Shown piece by piece: positions 24,864 through 35,215 of a DNA stretch of 64,000 nt (its first letter is position 1; the number at the start of each line of letters is the position of its first letter). The stretch comes from Litsea cubeba. Its lineage: Eukaryota; Streptophyta; Magnoliopsida; Laurales; Lauraceae. Both the position numbers and the translations under genes were made by a program. The notes beneath the pieces are model-generated. The model was not told the origin of the DNA. It saw nothing but the letters and a program-made list of their open reading frames with translations, and ran no database searches. Location: positions 81,195,952-81,259,951 of the forward strand of contig CM022946.1 of assembly GCA_012931725.1 (NCBI GenBank), in the 5' to 3' direction.

Positions 24864-27800
24864 ATGTCTAATTCTAAACCATTTTATATCCAGAAAGAGA
24901 TGGGTAGAGATTCTTTTAGTCCGTTGATGTGCATTCTTCGTGAGAACAAACTGACTGGCCCTAACTACGTAGACTGGAAAAGAAATCTTGACATAGTACT
25001 CACAGCCGAGGAGTACAAGTATGTCTTGCTGGAAAACTGTCCCGATATTGATGTTAATTCTACTGATGACCAGCGAGAGGCTGAGAGGAAATGGAAGAAA
25101 GCGAATAGCATGGCTAAATGCTACATGCTCGCTTCCATGTCCAACGTGTTGCAAACACAGCACGAGCAAATGGACACAGCCCATGAAATCATGATGTCCT
25201 TGTCTGAGATGTTCGCAGACAAGAGCAGGCCAGCTAGGCAAGCTGCTATGAGGACTATCATGAGTGCTAGGATGGCTGAGGGAACACCTGTCAGAGAGCA
25301 TATGCTCAAGCTGATAGATTGTTTCAATGAAGCTGAGATTCTAGGGGCTGAGATTGATGCAGGGAGTCAGACTGACATGATTCTCGAAACTTTGCCGGAA
25401 TCTTTCAATCAATTCAAGCTCAATTTCAATATGAGCAAGATGGACATGACTCTACCTGAGTTAATGAAAGAACTCCAGGCGGTGGAGGCTATCATGAAGC
25501 CCCAAGCCCAAGCTCATTTTTTCCAGTCTTCCTCTAAACTGAACCCGAAAGGGAAGAAGTCCAAGAAGAAGCAGAATAAGGGAAAAGGGCAGAAAAAGAA
25601 CAATGCTGGTAATAAGAAGGACAAAGGTACAGATGGAAAGCCCAAAGGGAAATGCTTCAAGTGTGGCCTCAAAGGTCATTGGAAGAAAGATTGTCCCAAG
25701 TTCCTGGCCTCAGTTAAGAAAGGTACATCTTTTTCATACTACATTGAAACTTGTCTAGTGGTTGATTCTACTGACTCATGGATAGTAGACTCAGGAGCCA
25801 CTAATCATATCTGCAATTCATTGCAGGGGTTTCAGATAATGCAGAGAATTGAGAAAGGAGAGTTTACCTTTAGAGTCGGAACTGGAGCTAAAGTTTGGGC
25901 AGTTGCAGTAGGAGTAGTTACCTTACATTTTCCATGTAATAGGATATTAGTTTTAAATAATGTTTTCTATGTTCCGGACATGAGGACGAATTTAATTTCA
26001 GTTTCCAGATTAATTGAATTTAATTATTCAGTTTCTTTCCATTCTGGTATTGATATCAGTAGAGATGGAAATATTATATGTTCCGGTAGAATACATGACA
26101 ACTTATTTTATATATATCCTATTGCTCCCACACTGCATAATGTACAACAAGAAAGCTCAACTTCCCTTAAGAGAAAGGTATCTTCAATCAATGGCACATA
26201 TCTTTGGCACTTACGTTTGGGTCACATTAACCCAAAACGGATTCAGAGGTTGGTAGAAGATGGGCCCTTGAGCTCATTAGATTTCGAACCTTTTCCTCAG
26301 TGCGAATCTTGTCTCAAGGGAAAGATGACCAAACGGTCATTCTCTGGAAAGGGACTAAGGTCAAAGGAGTTGTTAGAATTGATTCACACTGATGTGTGTG
26401 GTCCTATGAACAAACCGGCTCGAGGAGGGTATGAGTATTACATCACCTTCACCGATGATTACTCTAGGTATGGATATGTATACTTAATGCGACGCAAGTC
26501 TGAGGCATTTGATAAGTTCAAGCAATTCAAGGCTGAGGCGGAGCTACAACTAGGGAAACATATCAAAGCCCTTCGATCTGATCGAGGTGGCGAGCACCTC
26601 CTGGGTGAGTTCAAGGAGTACCTCACACAACATGGGATTGTGTCTCAGTTATCTGCACCGGGTACACCCCAGCAAAATGGTGTAGCAGAGAGAAGAAACC
26701 GTACCCTTCTTGATATGGTAAGGTCCATGATGAGTCATGCAACCCTACCTATATCTTTTTGGGGATATGCCCTAGAAGCAGCAGCATACATTTTAAATCT
26801 AGCACCTTCTAAATCAGTACCTAGGACACCCCAAGAAATGTGGACAAGTTGAAAACCTAGTTTAAGACATATTCACATTTGGGGTTGTCCAGCCTATGTA
26901 CTGAATGATAAAGCTACCAAGCTGGAACCCAGATCGGAAATGTGCTACTTCATTGGGCATCCTAAAGGAACGAGAGGTGGCATCTTTTATCATCCAAAGG
27001 AGCAAAAGGTGCTCATCAGCACTCATGATAGGTACTTGGAGGATGATTGTATGATGCACCAAGAGCTTAGTTGTAAAGAAACCCTTGAGGAGATTCTTCC
27101 GGGATCTCCTATAACATCTGTACCAGATCCTGAGGCAGTAAATGAACAAGATATTCCTTTGAACACTCCGGAGCCTCGTCGTAGTGGGAGAATTTCCAGA
27201 CAACCAGAAAGTTATCTCGGAGTGTCTTTTAAGACAGACTCTGAAGATCTGGTTGAGGATCCTACTAGTTATGATGAAGCAGTAACGGATATAGATGCTG
27301 ACATGTGGCAGCAAGCGATGAAATCTGAAATGGATGCTTTGTATTCCAATCAAGTCTGGGAACTTGTGGATGCACCTGAAGGGATTAAACCCATAGGGTG
27401 CAAGTGGATCTACAAGAGAAAGGGAGGAGTGGATGGGAAGGTGGAAACCTTCAAAGCAAGACTGGTGGCGAAAGGATATACTCAGAAAGAGGGTATCGAT
27501 TATGAGGAAACCTTTTCACCAGTGGCTATGCTTAAGTCCATAAGGATTCTATTGGCCATCGCAGATATGGTCATTATGACTACGAGATATGGCAGATGGA
27601 TGTCAAGACAGCTTTTCTTAATGGAAGTCTTGACGAATGCATCTATATGATGCAACCAGAGGGCTTCATTGCTAGTGGCCAAGATAACATGGTTTGTAAA
27701 CTTAAGAAGTCCATCTATGGACTCAAGCAAGCATCTAGAGCATGGAACATCAACTTTAATCAGGCAGTCAAATCTTTTGGCTTTGATCAAAACATTGATG

Positions 27801-28840
27801 AACCGTGTGTGTATAAGAAAGGAAATGGGAAAGCAGTTGCATTTTTGGTTCTGTATGTAGATGACATATTACTCATAGGAAATGATGTAGGTTTATTGTC
27901 ATCCACAAAAGTTTGGTTATCCTCTCAATTTCAGATGAAGGATTTGGGTGAGGCCAGCTATATCTTAGGGATCAAGCTTTTGCGTGATCGCAAGAATAAG
28001 ATGTTAGCCCTATCCCAATCTTCTTACATTGAGAAGATATTGGTCAAGTTTAATATGCATGACTCCAAGAAGGGCCTCCTACCTTCTAGACATGGAGTAC
28101 CACTGTCTCGAGATCAATGTCCAAAGACATCTGAAGAGATAGAGAGCATGAGGAGAGTTCCATATGCATCCGCTGTTGGAAGCCTCATGTATGCTATGTT
28201 ATGTACTAGACCAGATATTTGCTTTGCCGTTGGCATGGTTAGCAGATATCAGTCAAACCCTGGACCTATGCATTGGACAGTTGTTAAGCATATATTCAAG
28301 TATCTTCGGAGAACGAAAGATTATATGCTAACCTTTCGAGCAGATGATCTAACGCCATTGGCGTATACAGACTCTGATTTCCAACCTGATAGTGATGCCA
28401 GAAAATCTACCTCCGGGTACGTCTTTACTTTGTCAGGAGGGGCTATATCATGGAGAAGTGTCAAGCAATCCTGTATAGCTGGTTCTACCATGGAAGCAGA
28501 GTATGTGGCGGCATCAGAAGCTGCGAAGGAAGTGGTATGGCTCAGAAAATTCCTGATGGAATTGGGAGTTGTTCCTGCAGTACAAAAACCGATTGTCATG
28601 TACTGCGATAACACTAGTGCTGTAGCACAGTGCAAAGAGCCCAGGAATCACAAGAAAGGCAAGCACATTCAGAGAAAGTACCACTTGATCCGGGAATTCA
28701 TTCAAGATGGAGAGATAGTGGTGGAGCATATTGCTTCAGCACATAACTTAGCTGACCCATTCACTAAGACTCTTACAGAGAAAGTCTTCACTTCTCATGT
28801 TGAGTCTATGGGTGTTAGGTTAGGAAGTAGTGATCTTTAG
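24864..28840 (+). pseudogene. Copia-2 gag-pol polyprotein, two lesions
   Basis: Polyprotein for capsid formation, maturation, integration and reverse transcription. The frame from 24864 is open to a TGA at 26850-26852 and continues in the same frame to about 27564, where 5 extra bases shift it; the rest (to 28840) is open. Visible: gag with an intact zinc knuckle (CFKCGLKGHWKKDC, about residues 264-277), protease VDSGATNH (about 309), integrase zinc motif (HLRLGHIN...CESCLKGK) and core (HTDVCGPM, TDDYSRYG, GTPQQNGVAERRN), RT with YVDD at 27854-27865, and RNase H (AYTDSDF, GSTMEAEYVAASEA). The start is conserved in Copia-1. Confidence 0.95.
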
Positions 28841-28854
28841 TGCAAGTGGGAGTT
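28841..28854 (+). other. Copia-2 polypurine tract
   Basis: AAGTGGGAG directly before the TG of the 3' LTR. Confidence 0.87.
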
Positions 28855-30862
28855 TGTTGGGATTGGTGTATGCCCTAAAGCCCACTAGCTGCACTCTCAT
28901 CTTTTGTTATTGGATATTTACTGGTTATTTAATTGAAAGACTCTTTTATGCTTAAACATGTATATATGTATGGTTGCGTAAGGCCCATTGTTTCTAGTAA
29001 ATGAATTAGGTGTGTAGTGTCTACGCACAGATAGGTCTAATTCATGGACAACTGGAAACATCATATTTGTTCATAACTGAGAGATGGAGCTGGGCACTTC
29101 ATCTTGGTATAAGTTATAATGAGAGACTCTCCTGTATTCAGGGTGACTTACCTAAGTCATGGGAGGACTTTCCCGGATTTATCTCATTAGTGCATATGCA
29201 ATGCATTGAATAGGACCATGGTAGGTGTGATCTCTAAAATAGTACTATCACAGAAAAGAGATCAAGTCACCTCATGCTACTGAGTAACCGGTGCTCTTAA
29301 TCTTGAGCATTTGTGGATGAACTGACGAAGTCAAGTTCTTGTGCTTTAATTCACTATGGGTGAGATTCTTTTCATGGGTTAACAGCTCTGTGTTTTGGGT
29401 ACTCGGACTTGATCAGTTGGGACGTGCAGATGTAATATAGAATCTATGCTATCTGATGATGGAATAATCGTCCCCTTAGAATTATCCGATTAATCATCAA
29501 AATCTGAAATCTTAGTATATGGATGTTCGATATGGATGTTGAACTTGTGGGTCGCTCCCTGGATCAAGAGAATGATATTCGAATGATGATTATGTTAAGG
29601 ATATGAAGTTCTAAGGTTTAGATGTAATCGGGAAGGTTGATAGTACATATGATAACCTGACTCGATTATGGATGTTACATAGAGGGGCATTCAGGTCATT
29701 ACACTTAGTAGGTCGAAGACAACTGTCATTTTATAACAAGCTTATTATAATATATATTTGTCCTTGGAGTTCAACCATAACTCTCTAGTGGAATGAGTTA
29801 AGGTTAAAATGGTCTTAATGTTGCTATGGGTTTAGCATGGACATTTTGGTCATTTTGGGAGCCAATGGCAAATATGTCTTTTGGTCCCTTCTCTAGTCAC
29901 TTACCAAGATTGGGATGGTTTCCTAAGATGTTTAGATAACATAAGGATGAATTATTTTAGTGGAAAAATAATTTTGAGTTTAAATTCAAATAGGCCTTTG
30001 ATGGCATACATGAATTTAACTCTAGATAAATTGTATGTGGGCCATGGTGTGCATTGATATGTGGGACGTCCATAATAGGATTTCCATGGGTAAGGTTTCC
30101 AACTTTGAGTAGGACTCTCTACTTGGAAAGTTGGACTCCTCTTTGGATTAGTATTCCTATGAGTTAGTTTCCTTTTTGGATTAGGAACTTAAAATTAGTA
30201 AGTGTTCTACAACTAGGATTACTAATTGCATGGAAAGTTCCATTTAGTTTCCTTTTCTAATTGGAGTGTTTCTTAAAGGAAATAAGTCTTTCCTTTTTGG
30301 ACATCAATTAGAATAAGGAGAGATAACTTTATGGGAAAGGTTTCCAAAAAGTTTCTATAAAAGAAACCACATGGCCCTTGGACGTCCAACACTAAGAAAG
30401 CCTCACAAGAGTCCCACACGTCCAGCTCTTGAAGTAGTTTCTTCTTCATTGAAGAAACTTTGAGATCTGAGATTTTCCCTTGGAGAAATAGTTCTTGTTT
30501 CCTAGATTAAGATCCCACTATCTTAGCCAATCAGATTTGGAAGTGAGATAGAGGAGAAGATCAAAGGCAATACTAGTGCAAATTCCAGCAACTTGTTTGC
30601 AAATTGCAAGTCTGAGTTCGGGCCTTTAGATCTATTTTTCCAGAGATTTGAAGTCTACAAATCTCCGAGGTAATAGTCTTCTATCATCTCTATTAATTAA
30701 ACACATGTTGATCATGATTTAATGGAGTTTCTATGCGATTCTTTATGGCTGATTTCCTCTGCATAGTGCAGAAATCAGATTTTTTTAAAATCTGTCATAC
30801 TTTGCATCAGCCATAGTAGTCTCTTTAGGAGAAGTTTCAGATCTGAATCACGGTTTCCTTCA
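28855..30862 (+). repeat. Copia-2 3' LTR (2008 bp)
   Basis: Partner of 21145-23154; ends CCTTCA before GGTCG. It contains the TATA box at 30356-30363. No gene within it. Confidence 0.96.
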
Positions 30863-30867
30863 GGTCG
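30863..30867. repeat. Copia-2 target site duplication, right
   Basis: GGTCG, exact match to 21140-21144. Confidence 0.93.
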
Positions 30868-31620
30868 CCTGCGACCATACACCCTATGGTCTCCGGCGAG
30901 GCCGTGGGCGACCATGGGCCAGGATCGCGGGCGACCCTAGGGGGTATTTTCCCCTTCGGTCGCCTGTTTGTGACCGTTCCACGATTTTTTCTATTTCTTC
31001 TTTCTTCTGTATTTTCCCGACATTTTTGCACATTGGTTGGCCTGATTTCCCTGTAGAAAACTTGATGAGAATCCTTGCATTTTAGAGTGCAAAGCTTCCA
31101 ATTTCCCGGGAAAGTCGAAGACTTGGCGCTTAGAGCTGCCGATTTTCCGTCAGAAGCCAAAACTAGGTCAAATGATGTTGGAATGACCTGAAATCTAAGG
31201 TGAAGCCTCTTGAGCAATAAATAAGACCAACCATAGGCTTTTGTTTGAGTTTTGAAGCCGTATGGGGTCTTGTCGCCAGTACACTTGATTATGTTGCGAG
31301 GAAGATGTCGCGCTTGGATGTGCGGTCAACCGATGTTCGATTCACCTGAAATTTGACAGGGAATATTTTCTAGTCATTTTGAGATGATCCACAGGCTTTG
31401 TCTTGGAAACCATGGTCCCAGGGAGCTTCGCTGCCGAGAGGCCGGATTTGGCTTCCGAGGGTCAAAGTCTGGCCAAATGTTGTCGAAATGACCTAAAACT
31501 TGACGTGTAGCCCTTTGTAAGCATCTTGAAGCCGCCCTTGTGCTCTGTTTGATGAGTGATGGCTTCAGTGGTTCTCACCGCCGAGAGGCTTGATTTAGCT
31601 ATTCGAGGGTTGATGTAGGG
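30863..31620 (-). repeat. Tat copy 0, left LTR, second part
   Basis: Resumes the LTR after Copia-2 and aligns with about 33170-33755 of copy 1, including a decayed GGTCGC/GCGACC region (30863-30945). It ends …TGTAGGG, where copy 1 begins. The LTR end and the rest of copy 0 should lie right of the nested copies. No gene within it. Confidence 0.85.
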
Positions 31621-31896
31621 TGATGGACCGCGCTCCTGCTTGGTTCTACCGAGGTCGGCGGACGTGGGAGTCCGTTTGGTCCGACCCTTTCGTAACCGGG
31701 GGGCAGGGGCGTGCATCAACATTTCTTTTTTTGTGGGTGTGCCAGATTTTCTATTTTACTTGGAATTGCAAGTGGTGATCCGGGGATCAACCTTCGCAAG
31801 TAAAAAGGAAATCAACTTCTTTCAAGTTTTCCATTGCACATATATTTAAGAAAAGAGACATTTTTCTTGATTTGCCGTGAAAGGCGATTTTTTTTT

Positions 31897-31966
31897 GGCA
31901 TTTATAGCCGATTTTGGCGTTTATAGCCGATTTTTGGCGTTTATAGCTGATTTTGGCGTTTATAGC
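31897..31966. repeat. Four-unit GGC-TTTATA-GCC repeat in the Tat LTR
   Basis: GGCATTTATAGCC followed by three units with GGCGTTTATAGC, about 19-20 bp apart. Each can form a short GGC/GCC stem. The same unit forms the array at 40385-40693; LTR copies are at about 46969-47040 and, decayed, 19913-19967. Confidence 0.75.
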
Positions 31967-32481
31967 CGATTTACAATCCTTATCAACAATGAAAGACAAG
32001 AATTGTGATTTTTGTCTCTTTTAAAAAAAATACAAACTACAATGAAAAGCAAGAAAAGGAGGATCTAACTTCTCAGGAGATTGTGGGGGACTCGTTTAGA
32101 TTGACGGTCGCAAGCCATATGTGGGCTTCGCCATCATCCATGCAGATGAGAACAGAGGATGCTATTTGATTCGCTTGGCTTGGCTATGACCTCGGGTTTT
32201 TAGAAGACAAAGATCAAAGGAAGATCCTATGTCCAATAAAAAACCGAGTAGACGGGCTGAAAAGCCATATCTAAGCCATTGGAGGCAGGAGGAGAAGGCA
32301 AGGACCTTGGGGGGGGGGTACCCCCCAAGGGACTTTTGTCACCTTGTTGTGGTGGCCGGTGTAGAATTTCCGCAGAGTTTTCTCTCTTTTTCCTTTCTCT
32401 GGATTTCTGTCTGTGTGCTTGTGCTTTTTTCTCTGATTTTTCTGATGCTCTCTGATGTCTTTTCTTCTTGGAGAGCCCTCC

Positions 32482-32489
32482 TATTTATA
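32482..32489 (-). promoter_or_regulatory. Tat LTR TATA box, minus strand
   Basis: The minus strand reads CTATAAATAGG, a strong plant TATA box, in the LTR. Conserved in copy 2 (47553-47560), mutated in copy 0. Confidence 0.7.
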
Positions 32490-33169
32490 GGCTTTTAGGT
32501 AGCCTTTTAGGTGGGTTTATGGGCTTTTATTGTCATTAAGCCACATAATGGGAGGAGTTACAAAATTGAATTGTTTATTTTGTAACTCCTTTTTCTTGGC
32601 TTCTGATTGGCCGGAGGAGATTGAGGGCATTTAATCGCCTTTAATCGCCATGATGGGAGGAGTTTCATGGGTTAAATGCCATGAATCTCTTGACTTGTAA
32701 CTCCCGAATGCTTGCTTCTGATTGGGCCGTCCAAAGAAATGGATTAATGACTGTAATAAAGCTAGTCAATTAATCGCATTAAGTGGTCGCCGAGCAGCTG
32801 AAGAGTCGCGGGCCGTGACACGTCTTTTGAGATTCTTCTGTTGATGATCATCGATGGATCTTCATGTAGATCGACATCAGATGATCATGTAATTTCAGGT
32901 GTTTGTTGCCAACAGCGGGTCGGTGCCATCTGTCCTGTCGATTTCTCGATCGGTCGGGTGGAAAGCACACTTTTTTTGGTTGACCGGGTGGCGATCAATA
33001 CTGTCTTCGATACTCTTGATGATTTACCCGTGTTTTGGACGGATGTCAGAGGACTTGGTGTCTCAAAAGCATGAATTTTGGAAAGTACCAGAGGCTGGGC
33101 CCTTCGAATCGCGAAAAAAACGGCGAAAACCGGGGTTTCCGGGGCTTTCCCGGCGACCCCGGGGTCCAA

Positions 33170-33214
33170 GGTCGCCGGCGACCCTGGCCCAGGGTCGCAG
33201 GGGTCTGCGACCCT
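33170..33214. repeat. GC-rich palindromic cluster in the Tat LTR
   Basis: A 14-base palindrome GGTCGCCGGCGACC (33170-33183), then a hairpin with arms AGGGTCGCAG and CTGCGACCCT (33191-33214). Copy 2 has an additional hairpin here. Confidence 0.75.
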
Positions 33215-33945
33215 GGGGGGGTTTTCCCCCTTTCGTGTCCCGTTTTGCGTCCGTTTTTTGCTTTTTTCTGATTCTTTTTTCTTCTGTACTTTTCCTTGAC
33301 ATTTTGACCATTTATTGGCCTGATTTCTTTGTAGGAAACCTGATGAGAATCCTTGCATTTTATTTTGCAAAGTTTCCAATTTCCTGAGAAAGCCGAAGAC
33401 TTTGTCGCGCAGAGTTGCCGATTTCCCGTCAGAAGCTGAAACTGGGTCAAACGATGTCGGAATGACCTGAAATTTGGTGTGAAGTCTCCTGAGCAATAAA
33501 TAAGACCAACCATAGGCTTTTGTTTGAGTTTTGAAGCCGTTTGGGGTCCTATCACCTGTAGACTTGCTTTTTATCGCGGTGAAGATGTCGCGGTTTGATG
33601 TGTGGTCAACCGATGTCCGATTGACTTGAAATTTGACAGGGAACCTATTGGAGTCATTTTAAGATGATCCATAGGTTCTGTCTTGGAAACCATGGTCCCG
33701 GAGAGCTTTGCCGCCGAGAGGCCTGATTTGGCTGTCGGAGAAGCGAAGTTAGGCCAAATGGTTTTTAAATGGCCTGAAACTTCTTGTGTACTCCTCTTTT
33801 GGCTGTCTGGAAGAATCTTGTAGTTTTTTGTTTGATTCTGACAAGATTTGATTTTTGGAAGCAGCATTGCCTATTTATGGCAGGTTGCGACTTCATGTAG
33901 CTCTTTGGATCTTGAAAAGGCAAAGTGACATTTTTGGTGTCAACA

Positions 33946-33959
33946 AATGCCCCCTCGAG
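33946..33959 (-). other. Tat copy 1 polypurine tract
   Basis: The minus strand reads CTCGAGGGGGCATT directly before the TG of the 3' LTR. The same sequence is in copy 2 at 49050-49063. Confidence 0.82.
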
Positions 33960-34175
33960 GTACAGCGGCGAGTTGCTTAACTTTTGTAGTCGATGTGCCT
34001 CGAAGAGATTTTTGAAGGAGAGCCTGTGACTTGACCAAGAGTCTTTGAGCAATCTTTCTTTTTGGTATTTGTAGCCTTTTGAGCTTCCAGGGGAATTTTA
34101 TGGTAGTGAAAGGGATCACGTACCATCTCGAGGCAAAGTTTTGAAGATGACATCAGGGATGTGTATTTGGGTTTT

Positions 34176-34392
34176 GACCTTGTGACCTAACAGGCTATAT
34201 ATGGCAGGTTAGGGGGTCGGGTTTGGTTTTGATCGTGTGACCCAACAAGCTGTATGTGGAATGTTGGGGGATCAATTTTGGTTTTGATCTTGTGACCTAA
34301 CAGGCTGTATGTGGCAAATTAGGGGATCAGGTTTTGGTTTTTGGTTTTGGTCTTGTGACCTAATAGGCTGTATGTGGCAAGTTAGGGGACCA
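34176..34392. repeat. Four-unit hairpin array near the PPT
   Basis: Units of 55-63 bp, each containing a GTGACC core at 34181, 34236, 34291 and 34354. Inner stems: CCTAAC/GTTAGG, CCCAAC/GTTGGG, CCTAAC/ATTAGG and CCTAAT/GTTAGG. Outer stems: GACC/GGTC, TGATC/GATCA, TGATC/GATCA and TGGTC/GACCA. Units differ mainly by changes made on both stem sides. Copy 2 has the array at about 49275-49500. No gene in 33960-35086. Confidence 0.7.
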
Positions 34393-34689
34393 GGATTTGG
34401 TTTGATGGGATGTCAATTTCAAGAATTTGGCTCAATTTGGTAGATGAGGCTGGATGGTTTGATTTTTTGGAAGCTCATGGGGCTTGGAATTTTCTTTTGT
34501 ATGGTCCAATCAACTCAAAAGAGGCATGGAACCATTTTTGTATGCTCTTGGTAAGAGGGATTTCTCTTTGACTAAAAGCCCAAAAAATTTTTTTTTTTGT
34601 GCCTAGGTGGTCAAACCTGGCTCATATGGGCTAACCCATGGGACCTTAAGCTTTTGAAATGGCTTAGATCTCATATGGTGTCATTTTTG

Positions 34690-35030
34690 TAAAGAATATC
34701 AAAAAAAAATATCTCATTTGGATAGAGAATATCTAAGAATATCTTTACTTGGAGAGAATCTCTCATGATCCCTTTATTTTGGGATAGAATATCTCAAGAT
34801 ATCTTTCTTTTGGGAAAGAATCCATCATAGATTGATTTTTGGGAGAAAATCTCTCAAGATCCCTTTATTTTGGGATAGGATATCTCAAGATATCTTTCTT
34901 TTGGGAAAGAATCCGTCATAGATTATATCTTTTAGGAGAAAATCTCTCATTGATTTTTTTTTGGGAGAGAATCCCTCAAGATATCTTTCTTTTGGGAAAG
35001 AATCTTTCTAATTTCTTTCTTTTGGTAAGG
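34690..35030. repeat. A/T-rich hairpin repeat upstream of the PMD promoter
   Basis: Roughly three units of about 90 bp (two in copy 2, 49815-50040) with two short stems each: ATCCC/GGGAT and TCTTTC/GAAAGA around T-rich loops. The copy-number difference shows unit gain or loss. An open frame starting at 34839 merely runs through it and is not taken as a gene. Confidence 0.65.
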
Positions 35031-35086
35031 TTACTAATTAGTAACACTTACCTCTTTCTTCTTTCCTTCTTTGGTTTGCTCTCTTC

Positions 35087-35094
35087 TATAAAAG
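35087..35094 (+). promoter_or_regulatory. TATA box of the antisense PMD gene
   Basis: TATAAAAG, 122 bases before the PMD start codon, followed by a pyrimidine- and CTT-rich 5' UTR. Conserved in copy 2 (50112-50119). It is a plus-strand promoter, opposite to the element's own transcription. Confidence 0.75.
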
Positions 35095-35215
35095 CAAGGA
35101 GGAGGTTGGATCTCTTGCTCTTATTACTTTCTTTTGCAATAATCTCAAGAGGGCTTCAAGACCAAGAGCTTTTCTTCTTCAAGATCTTCAAGACTTTTCT
35201 TCTTCTTCTCCATCA

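Larger units (their letters stand above)
21145..30862 (+). mobile_element. Copia-2: complete Ty1/copia element (9718 bp)
   Basis: Complete from TG to CA, flanked by GGTCG on both sides. LTRs at 21145-23154 and 28855-30862, PBS, 1.7-kb leader, gag-pol, polypurine tract. The LTRs are nearly identical, so the insertion is recent relative to Copia-1 and Copia-3. Coding capacity is almost whole: one nonsense codon and one 5-base insertion. It sits in the LTR of Tat copy 0, inside the GC-rich palindromic region of that LTR. Confidence 0.97.
31621..33945 (-). repeat. Tat copy 1 3' LTR (2325 bp)
   Basis: Left end TGATGG is shared by all three copies. The inner end …TGTCAACA is set because the minus strand there reads a polypurine run, CATT, then TGTTGACACC, a familiar gypsy LTR start. 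Copy 2 gives the same boundaries. It holds four units of a GGC...GCC repeat (31897-31966), a TATA box, a GC-rich palindromic cluster (33170-33214) and three diverged modules of roughly 150 bp between 33410 and 33790. No gene within it. Confidence 0.85.

Noticed and set aside
33035..33496. Overlapping open frames on both strands in the Tat LTR, basic and Gly/Pro-rich
   Set aside because: They lie in the GC-rich palindromic block, appear in several frames at once, and are not kept in copy 0.
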